A stretch of 61,464 nucleotides of DNA from Actinomycetota bacterium (GTDB lineage: Bacteria; Actinomycetota; Actinomycetes; Nanopelagicales; Nanopelagicaceae), in NCBI GenBank assembly GCA_010032875.1, contig RGSB01000003.1, positions 1 through 61,464 of the forward strand, in the 5' to 3' direction. Positions within the stretch are counted from its first letter, which is position 1. The number at the start of each line of letters is the position of its first letter. A program made the position numbers and the translations under genes. Of the stretch, positions 49,463 to 58,479 are shown piece by piece. The notes beneath the pieces were generated by a model. It did no database searches. It was not told the DNA's origin and saw only the letters and a list, made by a program, of their open reading frames with translations.

Positions 49463-50300
49463 GCGTATTGATGTGAAAAAAACTTATAAGTTATTTATCG
49501 GCGGGGCTTTCCCTCGTACTGAATCAGGCCGAACCTATGAAGTGAAGAATTCCCGTGGAGTATTTATTGCAAATCCATGTTTAGCATCGCGCAAGGATCT
49601 TAAGGATGCAGTCGTTGCAGCTCGCGCTGCTCACTCAGGTTGGGCACACGCAACTGCATACAACCGTGGACAAATCCTTTATCGAATTGCTGAAATGCTG
49701 GAAGGTCGACGTGATCAGTTTGTTGCGGAGATTTCCGAGCTCACTGGAGTTACTCCGAAGAAAGCACAGGATGAAGTAGAAGCAAGTATTGATCTTCTAG
49801 TTTGGTATGCAGGCTGGACAGATAAAATCAGTGCACTAGATGGTGCAACAAACCCTGTTGCCGGGCCGTATTTCAACTTCACTATTCCAGAATCACTCGG
49901 TGTTGTGGGCTTTATTGCTCCCAAGAAATCTGCGCTCCTTGGATTTGTTGCGGGTATCGCTCCAATCATCACTAGTGGAAACACAGTTATTGCACTTGCA
50001 AGTGAGAGCGCACCCTTGCCAGCCATGAGCCTTGCAGAAGTAATTGCAACCAGTGATGTCCCTGCTGGTGTTGTAAATATTTTGACTGGCAAGAGCGCTG
50101 AGTTGGCTCCGTGGTTTGCATCCCATATGGATATTGATGGATTAGATATCTCTGGCTTGGAAGCAAAACTTGTCGCTGAAATTAAAAAGGCCGGTGCGCA
50201 AAACCTCAAGAGAATTCACTCATTCAAAGAGATATCTTCACCTGGGCGAATCTTGGCTTTTATGGAGTCAAAGACAGTCTGGCATCCAATCGGCGTTTAA
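49455..50300 (+). CDS. Truncated ALDH-like pseudoenzyme, second half of an ALDH16-like pair
   Basis: 281 residues homologous to the N-terminal cofactor half of aldehyde dehydrogenases: KLFIGGAFPRTESGRTYEVK, AHATAYNRGQILYRIAEMLE, SLGVVGFIAPKKSALLGFV, PAGVVNILTGKSAELAPWFA. The LELGGK glutamate, catalytic cysteine and substrate domain are all missing. Given the 8-nt overlap with the full ALDH, it is likely a partner subunit that supports oligomerisation, as the second domain does in fused ALDH16 proteins. It ends with zero spacing to the convergent nucleoside hydrolase gene. Confidence 0.85.
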   Translation: MSKRIDVKKTYKLFIGGAFPRTESGRTYEVKNSRGVFIANPCLASRKDLKDAVVAARAAHSGWAHATAYNRGQILYRIAEMLEGRRDQFVAEISELTGVTPKKAQDEVEASIDLLVWYAGWTDKISALDGATNPVAGPYFNFTIPESLGVVGFIAPKKSALLGFVAGIAPIITSGNTVIALASESAPLPAMSLAEVIATSDVPAGVVNILTGKSAELAPWFASHMDIDGLDISGLEAKLVAEIKKAGAQNLKRIHSFKEISSPGRILAFMESKTVWHPIGV

Positions 50301-51248
50301 TTAAAAGTGTGGATCAATAGTTTTGAGCCACAATTGACGCAGACCTTCGACATCTAAATCGAGAGTGACATCAACTTTCGCGGAGTTTTCTAATCTAAGT
50401 GGTTCTATCTCTAGCTCTAGAGCGGGTCTGCGATCAACAATTGTTTGACCGCGCGCAGGACCTGCTGATGTATCAACGATGACATCAAAACGCTCGGTTG
50501 TTACTAATTCTGGCGCGATCACACTTGCAACAGCACCGTAATCACCTAACGTAACTGGAGAACCAATGCGTTCGACAAAGGCGTTGATTAAACGGCCAGC
50601 AAATTGTGCACACGGATCTGCTGATTTCGATAACTTATCTGCTTCTTCCGCGCTCACACATGGGCGCATAAAAACATCTAGCCCATACATGGTGATAGGT
50701 ATTCCGCTTTGGAAAACTATTGCCGCAGCTTCTGGATCGTGCCAAACGTTAAACTCTGCAGCTGGAGTCGCGTTACCAGCCGATGCGGAGCCCCCCATTA
50801 AAACAATTCGCTTTAGCTTCTTGGCACTTTCTGGAAAAGCGCGTAAGAAAAGCGCAATGTTTGTAAGAGGTGCAAGCGGAACCAAAGTAACTGGCTCGGC
50901 TGATTGATCAACTAAATCGCGGAGTAATTCAATGGCAGATCTGGAATCAACACGTCGCTGAGATGGCGCTAAACCCAAATCTCCCATGCCATCTTCACCA
51001 TGAACATATTCGGCGTATTGAGATTGTCCGAGGAGCGGTCGAATTGCACCTCGCGATACGGGAATATCTCCAGCACCAGCTGCATCAAGAACTTGAAGAG
51101 TATTTGCCACAACTTGTGCCACATTTGTATTTCCATCAACACAGGTAACACCCAATAAGTTAATTAACGGATGTCGCGCTGCGAACAAAATCGCGAATGC
51201 ATCATCGATTCCTGTATCTACATCGAGGATTACTGGTGTGGAATTCAT
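50301..51248 (-). CDS. Nucleoside hydrolase
   Basis: Calcium-dependent N-ribohydrolase (IunH family), 315 residues, releasing base and free ribose. The calcium motif is DVDTGIDDAF (D9, D11, D15, D16); GVTCVDGNTN, VHGEDGMGDLG and AEFNVWHDPEAA follow. The C-terminal catalytic His seen in some members is not obvious. The leaderless ATG is 6 nt below TAGGCT and is divergent from ribokinase, which would use the ribose. Base specificity cannot be read from sequence. Confidence 0.93.
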   Translation of the reverse strand: MNSTPVILDVDTGIDDAFAILFAARHPLINLLGVTCVDGNTNVAQVVANTLQVLDAAGAGDIPVSRGAIRPLLGQSQYAEYVHGEDGMGDLGLAPSQRRVDSRSAIELLRDLVDQSAEPVTLVPLAPLTNIALFLRAFPESAKKLKRIVLMGGSASAGNATPAAEFNVWHDPEAAAIVFQSGIPITMYGLDVFMRPCVSAEEADKLSKSADPCAQFAGRLINAFVERIGSPVTLGDYGAVASVIAPELVTTERFDVIVDTSAGPARGQTIVDRRPALELEIEPLRLENSAKVDVTLDLDVEGLRQLWLKTIDPHF

Positions 51249-51254
51249 GGAGTT

Positions 51255-51264
51255 AGCCTATTAT
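51255..51264. promoter_or_regulatory. Overlapping bidirectional -10 boxes, nucleoside hydrolase / ribokinase
   Basis: The minus box TAGGCT (51260-51255) and plus box TATTAT (51259-51264) share 2 bp. Their start codons, ATG 51248 (minus) and ATG 51272 (plus), are 6 and 7 nt beyond. Only 23 nt separate the two genes, so both should be leaderless and probably coregulated. Confidence 0.6.
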
Positions 51265-51271
51265 CTATTTC

Positions 51272-52168
51272 ATGGCTAAGGCACCAGTAATTGCCGTCGT
51301 AGGCAGCGCAAGTATGGACCTAACTTGCTATGCAGATGTATTGCCGCAAGCAGGGCAGACACTTTATGGAAATTTGTTTACAACTGGTTTCGGCGGTAAA
51401 GGTGCGAACCAGGCCGTTATGGCAGCTCTTGCAGGTGCCAATGTTTACATGGTCGGAAGCGTTGGCAATGACTTATTCGGCAAATCATTGCAAGAAAATT
51501 TTAGAAATCAAAACATTAATTCAGAATTTGTTAAGGTTTCAGAGTTGCCAACTGGTGTTGCGCATATTTGGGTTGATGCTCAGGGCCAAAATAGAATTTT
51601 GATCGTTCCAGGAGCAAATCATGGATTTGATGAAAATCATGCAGCCAGCGCAATCACTTCTATTCCAGATTTATCTATCGTGATTGGTCAATGTGAAATT
51701 CCACAATCTGTAACAATTGCCGCATTTACTGTCGCTAAAAAACGTGGAGCAATAACAATTCTAAATCCTGCCCCCTATCAAGAGCTCTCAGATGACTTGC
51801 TAGCAGTAACTGATTGGTTGATTCCTAATGAAATCGAATTTGAGGAGTTTGTCGGTGAGGCTCCAACTTCGGAAACACTTGCAAGATTTCGTACAGGCAA
51901 AAATTCAATTGTCACCTTAGGCGATAAAGGCGCAGTTCTTATCTCTCCAGATGGCACTCTCACATCAATAGCAACAACTTCTGTTCAAGCAATTGATTCA
52001 ACCGGTGCTGGAGATTGTTTTATTGGATCTTTTTCATACTCGCTAGCATCAGGGTCAGATGCCAAAAGTGCTGCGGAGTTTGCATGTCGCATTGCCGCAG
52101 TGAGTGTGACCCGAAAAGGCGCACAATCCTCTTATCCAACTACAGCTGAAATATCTACGCTTTCATAA
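51272..52168 (+). CDS. rbsK: Ribokinase
   Basis: PfkB-family sugar kinase phosphorylating ribose to ribose-5-phosphate, 298 residues. The first signature GGKGANQAVMAALAG (about 43-57) and second signature DSTGAGDCFIGSFSY (about 243-257, with the catalytic Asp in GAGD) are complete; VVGSASMDL opens the fold. It complements the divergent nucleoside hydrolase. The 3' end overlaps the convergent P450 gene by 37 nt. Confidence 0.93.
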   Translation: MAKAPVIAVVGSASMDLTCYADVLPQAGQTLYGNLFTTGFGGKGANQAVMAALAGANVYMVGSVGNDLFGKSLQENFRNQNINSEFVKVSELPTGVAHIWVDAQGQNRILIVPGANHGFDENHAASAITSIPDLSIVIGQCEIPQSVTIAAFTVAKKRGAITILNPAPYQELSDDLLAVTDWLIPNEIEFEEFVGEAPTSETLARFRTGKNSIVTLGDKGAVLISPDGTLTSIATTSVQAIDSTGAGDCFIGSFSYSLASGSDAKSAAEFACRIAAVSVTRKGAQSSYPTTAEISTLS

Positions 52169-53325
52169 CCCCGTAAAACAAAAGTTGGACGACGCTTTGG
52201 CGTACTTGCTAACTCAATACTGCTAAATCTTTCAAAAAGTGCGGGTAGAGAAATTCCCATTTCGAGTCGAGCCAGCGGAGCACCTAAGCAAAAATGTATT
52301 CCAGCACCGAAACCAATATGTGGATTTGGATTGCGCAGTAAATTCATTTCATTTGACTGCTCAAATACGCTTTCATCACGATTGGCCGAACCTAATAGGG
52401 ACGCTATTTTTTGTCCTTCAAGAACTGTTACCCCACCGATTTGTGTATCTGCTGTGGCCGTTCTTTCGAATAAATGAAGTGGTGCATCAAAACGCAAAAA
52501 TTCTTCAACTGCGGTTTCTGCAATTTCACGCGCCTTTGTGCGCAACAACTCAGCTTGATCAGGGCGTGAGAGTGCGGCAACCATTCCATTTCCGAAAGCA
52601 TTAACGCTAGCTTCATGACCAGCGTTGAGTAAGAGGATGCATGTTGCCACTAATTCATGGGCACTTAATTTCTCGCCACTCTCTTCTACGGCCGCCAGAT
52701 CGCTAATTAAATCATTTCCGGGATTTTTCTTACGTTCCATCATCAGTCCAAGTACGTAATCCGCGAAGGCTTTTGCTGCAGCTTTAGCTTCATTTTGGTG
52801 TTCTGCAGAAGGGTTAACTTCATACATTTTCACAATTGATTGCGACCATGGTCGTAAGAGGTGCTCATCTTTAGCCGGAAAACCCAAGAGCGCTGCAATC
52901 ACTTTTACTGGTAATGGTTCGGCATAATCTGCGATAACGTCAAATGTCTGCCCAGCACGAACCTTAAGTTCTATGGCATCTAGTAATTCATTAGTGATTC
53001 TCTCAATTGCCGGTCTCTGACTTTCAATTTTGTTGCGGTTAAATGCTTTAGCAACTAGTGAACGTAACCGGGTGTGCTTTGGTGGTTCACTATCCAAAAT
53101 TGAATCTGCATGAAGCCAGTTAAAAACATCCCATTCAAAATCGGGTTCCTTTGCCTTAAAGATTCTGCCGAGAGATTTAGTTCGTAAAACATCATTGGCA
53201 TCGTTATATCGGGCTGCTAAATACATCTGAACGCCTTCGTGCCAGACAGGTCGACCTTCTGAGCGTAACTTTTCTAGCGCTGGATAAGGATTTTCGATAA
53301 AACTTTTGTCGAGAAAATCAATCAT
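52132..53325 (-). CDS. Cytochrome P450
   Basis: Soluble bacterial P450 of 397 residues. It has the I-helix LLLNAGHEASVNA, K-helix EFLR (ExxR), the FERTA region and the haem loop FGAGIHFCLG with Cys346 as iron ligand, then PLARLEM. In the oxygen-activation motif the usual AGxET/DT is AGHEAS. No ferredoxin or reductase gene is adjacent. It abuts the adenosine deaminase stop, so it sits as last gene of the nucleoside operon, an unexpected place. The substrate is unknown. Confidence 0.93.
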   Translation of the reverse strand: MIDFLDKSFIENPYPALEKLRSEGRPVWHEGVQMYLAARYNDANDVLRTKSLGRIFKAKEPDFEWDVFNWLHADSILDSEPPKHTRLRSLVAKAFNRNKIESQRPAIERITNELLDAIELKVRAGQTFDVIADYAEPLPVKVIAALLGFPAKDEHLLRPWSQSIVKMYEVNPSAEHQNEAKAAAKAFADYVLGLMMERKKNPGNDLISDLAAVEESGEKLSAHELVATCILLLNAGHEASVNAFGNGMVAALSRPDQAELLRTKAREIAETAVEEFLRFDAPLHLFERTATADTQIGGVTVLEGQKIASLLGSANRDESVFEQSNEMNLLRNPNPHIGFGAGIHFCLGAPLARLEMGISLPALFERFSSIELASTPKRRPTFVLRGYESVDISAVVG

Positions 53326-54414
53326 CTATTCAGATGCAATCGCTGCGTATCCTGGCTTAATAATTTTTTCAATGATTTCAAGTCTTTCTGGATATGGAAT
53401 AAAAGCACTTTTCATTCCATTGATCGTGACTCTTTGTAAATCAGCAAAATCCCATTTAAAAGCGCCAACAACTTCTGTCATTTCATGGGTCATTGAAGTT
53501 TGACTCATCAGTCGGTTATCTGTGTTTAATGTGACTCGAAAACGTAATTTGGCCAGAATTCCAATTGGGTGTTGTGCAATATTTTTTGCAGCTCCAGTTT
53601 GTAAATTAGAAGTAGGGCAGAGTTCAAGAGGAATTCTGCGATCACGAATGTACGACGCAAGTTGTCCTAACTTTGGTTCTGAACCCGTCACATCAATATC
53701 ATCAATAATTCTTACACCGTGACCTAATCGTTCTGCGCCACATAATTGAATTGCTTCCCATATAGAAGGTAAGCCATAGGCCTCACCAGCATGGATTGTA
53801 AAATGCGCATCTTCTCGGCGAAGATATTCAAAAGTTGCCTGCTGATTTGATGGTGGAAATCCATCCTCTGGTCCAGCGATGTCAAAACCGACAACACCTT
53901 TATCCCGATACTTCACGGCAAGTTCGGCGACTTCTTGTGATCGATTATTTTGTCTCATTCCGCATAAGAGTGAGCGAACTTGAATATTAAATCCTTCTTT
54001 TCGTGCTAACTCTTCACCTTCTCGATAGCCATCTAAAGTTGCTTGAACTACTTGATCAAGTGTAAGTCCTTGTTCTGTAAATAGTTCAGGTGCTCCACGA
54101 ACTTCGGCATAGACCACCCCGTCGCGTGCTAGATCCAGCGCACATTCTCTGGCCACTTGCACGATATTTTCATGCGTTTGCATAACCGCAATAGTGTGAC
54201 TAAAAGTTTCTAGGTATCTGACGAGTGAACCAGAATCACACGACTCACGAAACCATGTTGCTAGTTCTTGTGCATCATGAGTTGGAAGTGCTGTGTATCC
54301 AATCCGTTTAGCAATATCAATAATAGTTTGGGGACGAAGACCGCCATCTAGGTGATCGTGCAATAAAACCTTTGGAACTCGCTTAATCTGTTCAGGTGTT
54401 GGAATACTTTGCAT
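53326..54414 (-). CDS. add: Adenosine deaminase
   Basis: Zinc deaminase converting (deoxy)adenosine to (deoxy)inosine for PNP. 362 residues from ATG 54414. Metal ligands H19 and H21 are in [41 protein letters not shown] (catalytic Glu), GHGVRI and [13 protein letters not shown] supply the rest. An upstream TTG (54453) would overlap deoA, and GTG 54420 is also possible; the ATG is nearest the conserved start. It is in an operon below deoA. Confidence 0.94.
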   Translation of the reverse strand: MQSIPTPEQIKRVPKVLLHDHLDGGLRPQTIIDIAKRIGYTALPTHDAQELATWFRESCDSGSLVRYLETFSHTIAVMQTHENIVQVARECALDLARDGVVYAEVRGAPELFTEQGLTLDQVVQATLDGYREGEELARKEGFNIQVRSLLCGMRQNNRSQEVAELAVKYRDKGVVGFDIAGPEDGFPPSNQQATFEYLRREDAHFTIHAGEAYGLPSIWEAIQLCGAERLGHGVRIIDDIDVTGSEPKLGQLASYIRDRRIPLELCPTSNLQTGAAKNIAQHPIGILAKLRFRVTLNTDNRLMSQTSMTHEMTEVVGAFKWDFADLQRVTINGMKSAFIPYPERLEIIEKIIKPGYAAIASE

Positions 54415-54433
54415 GCTCACAGATTCACCAATT

Positions 54434-55723
54434 TCAACTAATTCGTTCCACAATAAGCGGAAGGCGCTTCACTTCGCCGTTACCAATTGAGACACTACCT
54501 TCTAACACTTCTTGCGCTCGTGCAAATCGTTCAGGTGTATCAGTATGCAAGGTATACAACGCTTCGCCTGCGGCAATTTTTTCACCTGGTTTTTTGTGAA
54601 TTTCAATACCCGCCCCTGATTGCACACTTTCACCTTGGCGCGATCTTCCGGCGCCCAAGCGCCATGCTGCGACTCCCACGGACATGGCATCCATACTCAA
54701 TATTGTGCCGCTGGAATCTGCCGTAATTGTTACCTTCTCTTTTGCAACTGGTAGAGGTGCATCCGGATTACCGCCTTGCGCACTAATCATTTTTCGCCAC
54801 ACATCCATTGCTGAACCATCTTTGAGTGCAGTTGCAGGATCCTTACCTTTGATCCCAACAAGTTCTAACATTTCTCTGGCAAAAATTACTGTTAATTCAA
54901 CAACATCTGCAGGTCCACCACCTGATAAAACTTCAATTGATTCGCGAACTTCTAGAGCATTACCTGCGGTGAGTCCCAATGGAATATCCATCGCCGTGAC
55001 TAATGCAAGTGTTTTTACACCTGCGTCTTTTCCAAGACCAACCATTGTTTGAGCCAAATCCCGAGCTTTAAGTGGATCGCTCATGAATGCGCCAGCACCT
55101 GTTTTTACATCAAGAACTAATGCACTCGTACCTTCCGCAATTTTTTTACTCATAATTGAAGATGCAATCAATGGAATTGCTTCAACTGTTGCTGTTACAT
55201 CTCTTAGTGCATAAAGTTTTTTATCTGCCGGCGCTAATCCCGCTCCTGCAGCGCATATAACAGCGCCGCACTCTTGCAAAACTTGTAACATTTTTTGATT
55301 ACTTAATGAAGCTTGCCAACCAGAAATTGCTTCTAACTTATCGAGTGTTCCGCCTGTATGCCCCAATCCTCGTCCAGATAACTGTGGAACTGCTGCACCG
55401 CAAGCTGCAACAAGGGGTGCAAGTGGTAAGGTAATTTTGTCTCCAACTCCGCCAGTTGAATGCTTATCTACTGTTGGACGATCAAGTGCAGACCAATTCA
55501 TTTTCTCGCCACTATTGATCATGGCATTGGTCCAACGCGAAATTTCTTGAGAATTCATTCCATTAAGCAAAATTGCCATAAGAAGTGCAGACATTTGCTC
55601 ATCAGCTACTGCACCGCGTGTATATGCGTCGATTACCCAATCAATTTGTGGGTTAGTGAGAGTTAATTTATCTCGCTTGGCTGCAATTATTTCTACAGCT
55701 GTAAATGGTTCAATCGCACTCAT
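54434..55723 (-). CDS. deoA: Thymidine/pyrimidine-nucleoside phosphorylase
   Basis: Cleaves thymidine or uridine to base and (deoxy)ribose-1-phosphate, feeding phosphomutase and DeoC. 429 residues: alpha domain with [13 protein letters not shown], phosphate site [36 protein letters not shown], and [21 protein letters not shown]; the C-terminal domain contains [18 protein letters not shown]. It lies between cdd and add. Confidence 0.94.
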   Translation of the reverse strand: MSAIEPFTAVEIIAAKRDKLTLTNPQIDWVIDAYTRGAVADEQMSALLMAILLNGMNSQEISRWTNAMINSGEKMNWSALDRPTVDKHSTGGVGDKITLPLAPLVAACGAAVPQLSGRGLGHTGGTLDKLEAISGWQASLSNQKMLQVLQECGAVICAAGAGLAPADKKLYALRDVTATVEAIPLIASSIMSKKIAEGTSALVLDVKTGAGAFMSDPLKARDLAQTMVGLGKDAGVKTLALVTAMDIPLGLTAGNALEVRESIEVLSGGGPADVVELTVIFAREMLELVGIKGKDPATALKDGSAMDVWRKMISAQGGNPDAPLPVAKEKVTITADSSGTILSMDAMSVGVAAWRLGAGRSRQGESVQSGAGIEIHKKPGEKIAAGEALYTLHTDTPERFARAQEVLEGSVSIGNGEVKRLPLIVERIS

Positions 55724-55729
55724 TTAAAT

Positions 55730-56128
55730 TTAATTGCGATCTAAATCATCTGGACCAAATGCCCATGGCAAAATGATTGACATTTTCATCGGACCATCTG
55801 GAGTCATTAATAACAAATCATTTCCGCCATGTTCAAAGAGGAGTTGTCTACAACGTCCACATGGCGCTAAATATTCACCCGCTGCATCGACACATAAAAC
55901 TGCGACAAGACGGCCGCCCCCACTCATAACTAACTCCGATGTCATGCTGCATTCAGCACATAACCCGAGTCCGTAACTCGCATTTTCAACGTTACAACCG
56001 CTAACGATTCTTCCATCATCAACTAATCCTGCTACGCCAACTGGAAAATTTGAATATGGAGCATATGCTTTTTTACTTGCAGCAATTGCAGTTGCATGCA
56101 GTAACTGCCAGTCGGGAGTGATTGTCAT
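55730..56128 (-). CDS. cdd: Cytidine deaminase
   Basis: Zinc enzyme converting (deoxy)cytidine to (deoxy)uridine, 132 residues, homotetrameric type. It has AYAPYSNFPVGVAGL, GCNVENASYGLGLCAECS with the first zinc Cys and catalytic Glu, and APCGRCRQLLFE with the other two Cys. The ATG directly follows the permease stop (TAAATG). Confidence 0.95.
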   Translation of the reverse strand: MTITPDWQLLHATAIAASKKAYAPYSNFPVGVAGLVDDGRIVSGCNVENASYGLGLCAECSMTSELVMSGGGRLVAVLCVDAAGEYLAPCGRCRQLLFEHGGNDLLLMTPDGPMKMSIILPWAFGPDDLDRN

Positions 56129-57379
56129 TTACTTTAAACCGCCGCGTCTGTATGGCAAACCTGCGGCTGCTGGTCCACGTAATCTCTGTGATGCAAGAGA
56201 GAGAACAATCAATGTTGCAAGGTATGGAGTCATTGTGACTAGCTGACCTGGAAGTTCATCAAAAGCTATAAAGAACCATGCAAAGAATCCGGCGAGTGCA
56301 ATTGCAACAATGGTTGCAACCTTTTGACCTTTTCTGAAAGATCTCCATGACGCAAATAGTAAGAATGCAATTATTAACAATAGGAGCGCATGAATTGCAG
56401 CAGAGTCTCTGAGTTGTAGAGCATCAGCAAATCCGAAGAGTGCGGAACCGGCTAGAAGTCCACCTGGGCGCCAGTTACCAAAGAGCATCGCAGCTAATCC
56501 AATATATCCGCGTCCACCAATTTGATTCTCTTGATAATGATTGGCGGCGACAATTGCGAGGAATCCCCCGCCAAGGCCCGCAAAACCACCAGAAACCAAC
56601 ACTCCCCAATACTTCATTACATAAACATTTACACCGAGAGATTCAGCTGCAATTGGTGATTCGCCTGTGCTGCGTAAGCGCAATCCAAATGATGTCTTCC
56701 ACAGTATGAAATAACTCAGTGGAACGAGTGCCACTGCAATCATCGTTACGTAGGAAAGCTCCCCAGTAAGCCCACGTAAAACACGAGAGATATCTGAAAT
56801 TAAGAACCAATTCTTTTCTCCGATTGAATTGAGAATATCGGGGCTCTGCCAACCGAAATACTTACCACCTGAAAGTATTGGCAATCCATTTTGACCAATT
56901 GGCTCGACATCAGGTGATTGTGATGGGCCTGGCCATGAGCCACCTTGAGCCAAAATAGTTGAGATGTAACGAACTAAACCTGCTGCGATGATATTTATTG
57001 CAACGCCAGAGACAACATGGTCAACACCAAAAGTGATTGTGGCAATCGCATGAACGAGTGCTCCGACTGCGCCAAAGAAAATTGCAGCCAACAATCCAAC
57101 CCATGGACCATGTTTGCTTCCCATAAAGCCACCGGCCCAGGCACCCATGATCATCATGCCTTCAAGGCCAATATTTACTACGCCCGCACGTTCGGCGAAG
57201 AGGCCGCCCAACGCAGCCAAAACAATTGGAACCGAAAGTAAGAGTGCGGCATGCGCAGTTCCGACGCTAGTTAAATCTGAAGCACCAGTTGCTATTCGGA
57301 TAACAGAGAGAATGGCAATGATTCCGAAGAAGATAATAATCGTGCGACGCATACCTGAGAGCTTGCCTTTTTCCAACAT
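56129..57379 (-). CDS. Nucleoside ABC importer permease (NupQ-type)
   Basis: Inner-membrane permease, 416 residues, branched-chain-amino-acid/ribose permease superfamily, with about ten helices. The motif GVVNIGLEGMMIMGAWAGGF and the later GGRGYIGLAAMLFGNWRPGG are typical of BMP-linked nucleoside transporters. It has a longer C-terminal membrane part (about 345-400) than most. TAATG overlap with the other permease. Confidence 0.92.
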   Translation of the reverse strand: MLEKGKLSGMRRTIIIFFGIIAILSVIRIATGASDLTSVGTAHAALLLSVPIVLAALGGLFAERAGVVNIGLEGMMIMGAWAGGFMGSKHGPWVGLLAAIFFGAVGALVHAIATITFGVDHVVSGVAINIIAAGLVRYISTILAQGGSWPGPSQSPDVEPIGQNGLPILSGGKYFGWQSPDILNSIGEKNWFLISDISRVLRGLTGELSYVTMIAVALVPLSYFILWKTSFGLRLRSTGESPIAAESLGVNVYVMKYWGVLVSGGFAGLGGGFLAIVAANHYQENQIGGRGYIGLAAMLFGNWRPGGLLAGSALFGFADALQLRDSAAIHALLLLIIAFLLFASWRSFRKGQKVATIVAIALAGFFAWFFIAFDELPGQLVTMTPYLATLIVLSLASQRLRGPAAAGLPYRRGGLK

Positions 57380-58479
57380 TATTTGTCACCTGCCTTGGCA
57401 AGTGCATGACTTTGCAATGTAAGTTGATATCTACGAACAACTTCATAGGCAATAACGGCGCTGAGCAGAATTGAACCCTGCATGATTACATACGTTTCCG
57501 GTGCGATATCAATGAGTTCGAGAGTACGTGATGCAACTTCAAGGAAGCCAAATAACATCGCACTGATCGCCATACCTACGGCTGAGTTTCTACCAAGAAG
57601 TGCGATTGCAATTGCAGTAAATCCAACTCCCCCACGGAAACCGAGTGTGTAACTATGTGTATCACCTAGCAGCGTTGGTAAACCTGCGAGTCCAGCAATT
57701 GCGCCACTGGCGACAAGGGCAATAAAAGTCATCTTCTTGGAATTAACGCCACTTACTCGAGCAGCTATTGGATTCATTCCACTTGAACGTAATTCGAAAC
57801 CAAATCGAGTGCGATTAACGACAAACCAAAATGCAATTCCCAAAATGATTGCGATGATTAACATTCCGTAAACGCCACCGCCAGGTTGTTCTTCAACGCC
57901 AAGTTTTTTCAAAACTGGCATTAAATCTGGAAATTGACCACTTGCAGGTAAAGGTTTGGTTGCTAAGTCATTACTTCCTTCGACCTTGACCATAAAATGT
58001 TTTGATAACAAGTATGCCGATAATCCACCAGCAACACTATTTAGCATGATTGTTGAAATAACTTCGCTGACGCCGCGCTTTACTTTCATATATGCAGCAA
58101 TAGCAGCCCAGAGTCCGCCTACGAACATTGCGATGATGAAGATTGCCAAAATATGCAGAACTGGCGGTAGAACAATCATGGCACCGAAATAAGCGGCAAA
58201 GAGTGAACCTAAACGGAGTTGACCTTCGACGCCGATATTGAACAAACCTGCCCGGAACGTAAGTGCAATTGCTATTGCTGCAATGTAATAAGAAGTCGCC
58301 AAATTAACGGCTTCCATTAATGAACCCGCACCAGAGCCGAACTCCCACATAAGCGCAAAAGCTTCCCGTGGCGATTTGTTTGTAGCGAGTAATGATGCAC
58401 TCGAAACAATCAAACTAAATACTGCAGCAAAAACTGGAGCAGCGACTGCGAGTGCAATTTTTCCTGGTTTAAATCTCAT
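57379..58479 (-). CDS. Nucleoside ABC importer permease (NupP-type)
   Basis: Second permease of the importer, 366 residues, about nine helices. GLFNIGVEGQLRLGSLFAAY (about 80-99) and GFRGGVGFTAIAIALLGRNS mark the family. It overlaps the ATPase stop by 1 nt (TAATG). Together with the other permease it forms the transmembrane heterodimer. Confidence 0.92.
   Translation of the reverse strand: MRFKPGKIALAVAAPVFAAVFSLIVSSASLLATNKSPREAFALMWEFGSGAGSLMEAVNLATSYYIAAIAIALTFRAGLFNIGVEGQLRLGSLFAAYFGAMIVLPPVLHILAIFIIAMFVGGLWAAIAAYMKVKRGVSEVISTIMLNSVAGGLSAYLLSKHFMVKVEGSNDLATKPLPASGQFPDLMPVLKKLGVEEQPGGGVYGMLIIAIILGIAFWFVVNRTRFGFELRSSGMNPIAARVSGVNSKKMTFIALVASGAIAGLAGLPTLLGDTHSYTLGFRGGVGFTAIAIALLGRNSAVGMAISAMLFGFLEVASRTLELIDIAPETYVIMQGSILLSAVIAYEVVRRYQLTLQSHALAKAGDK

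Noticed and set aside
49715-50209. 164-codon antisense open frame over the short ALDH gene
   Set aside because: It is antisense to a gene with clear homology, with no domain or ribosome-binding site; a typical shadow frame.
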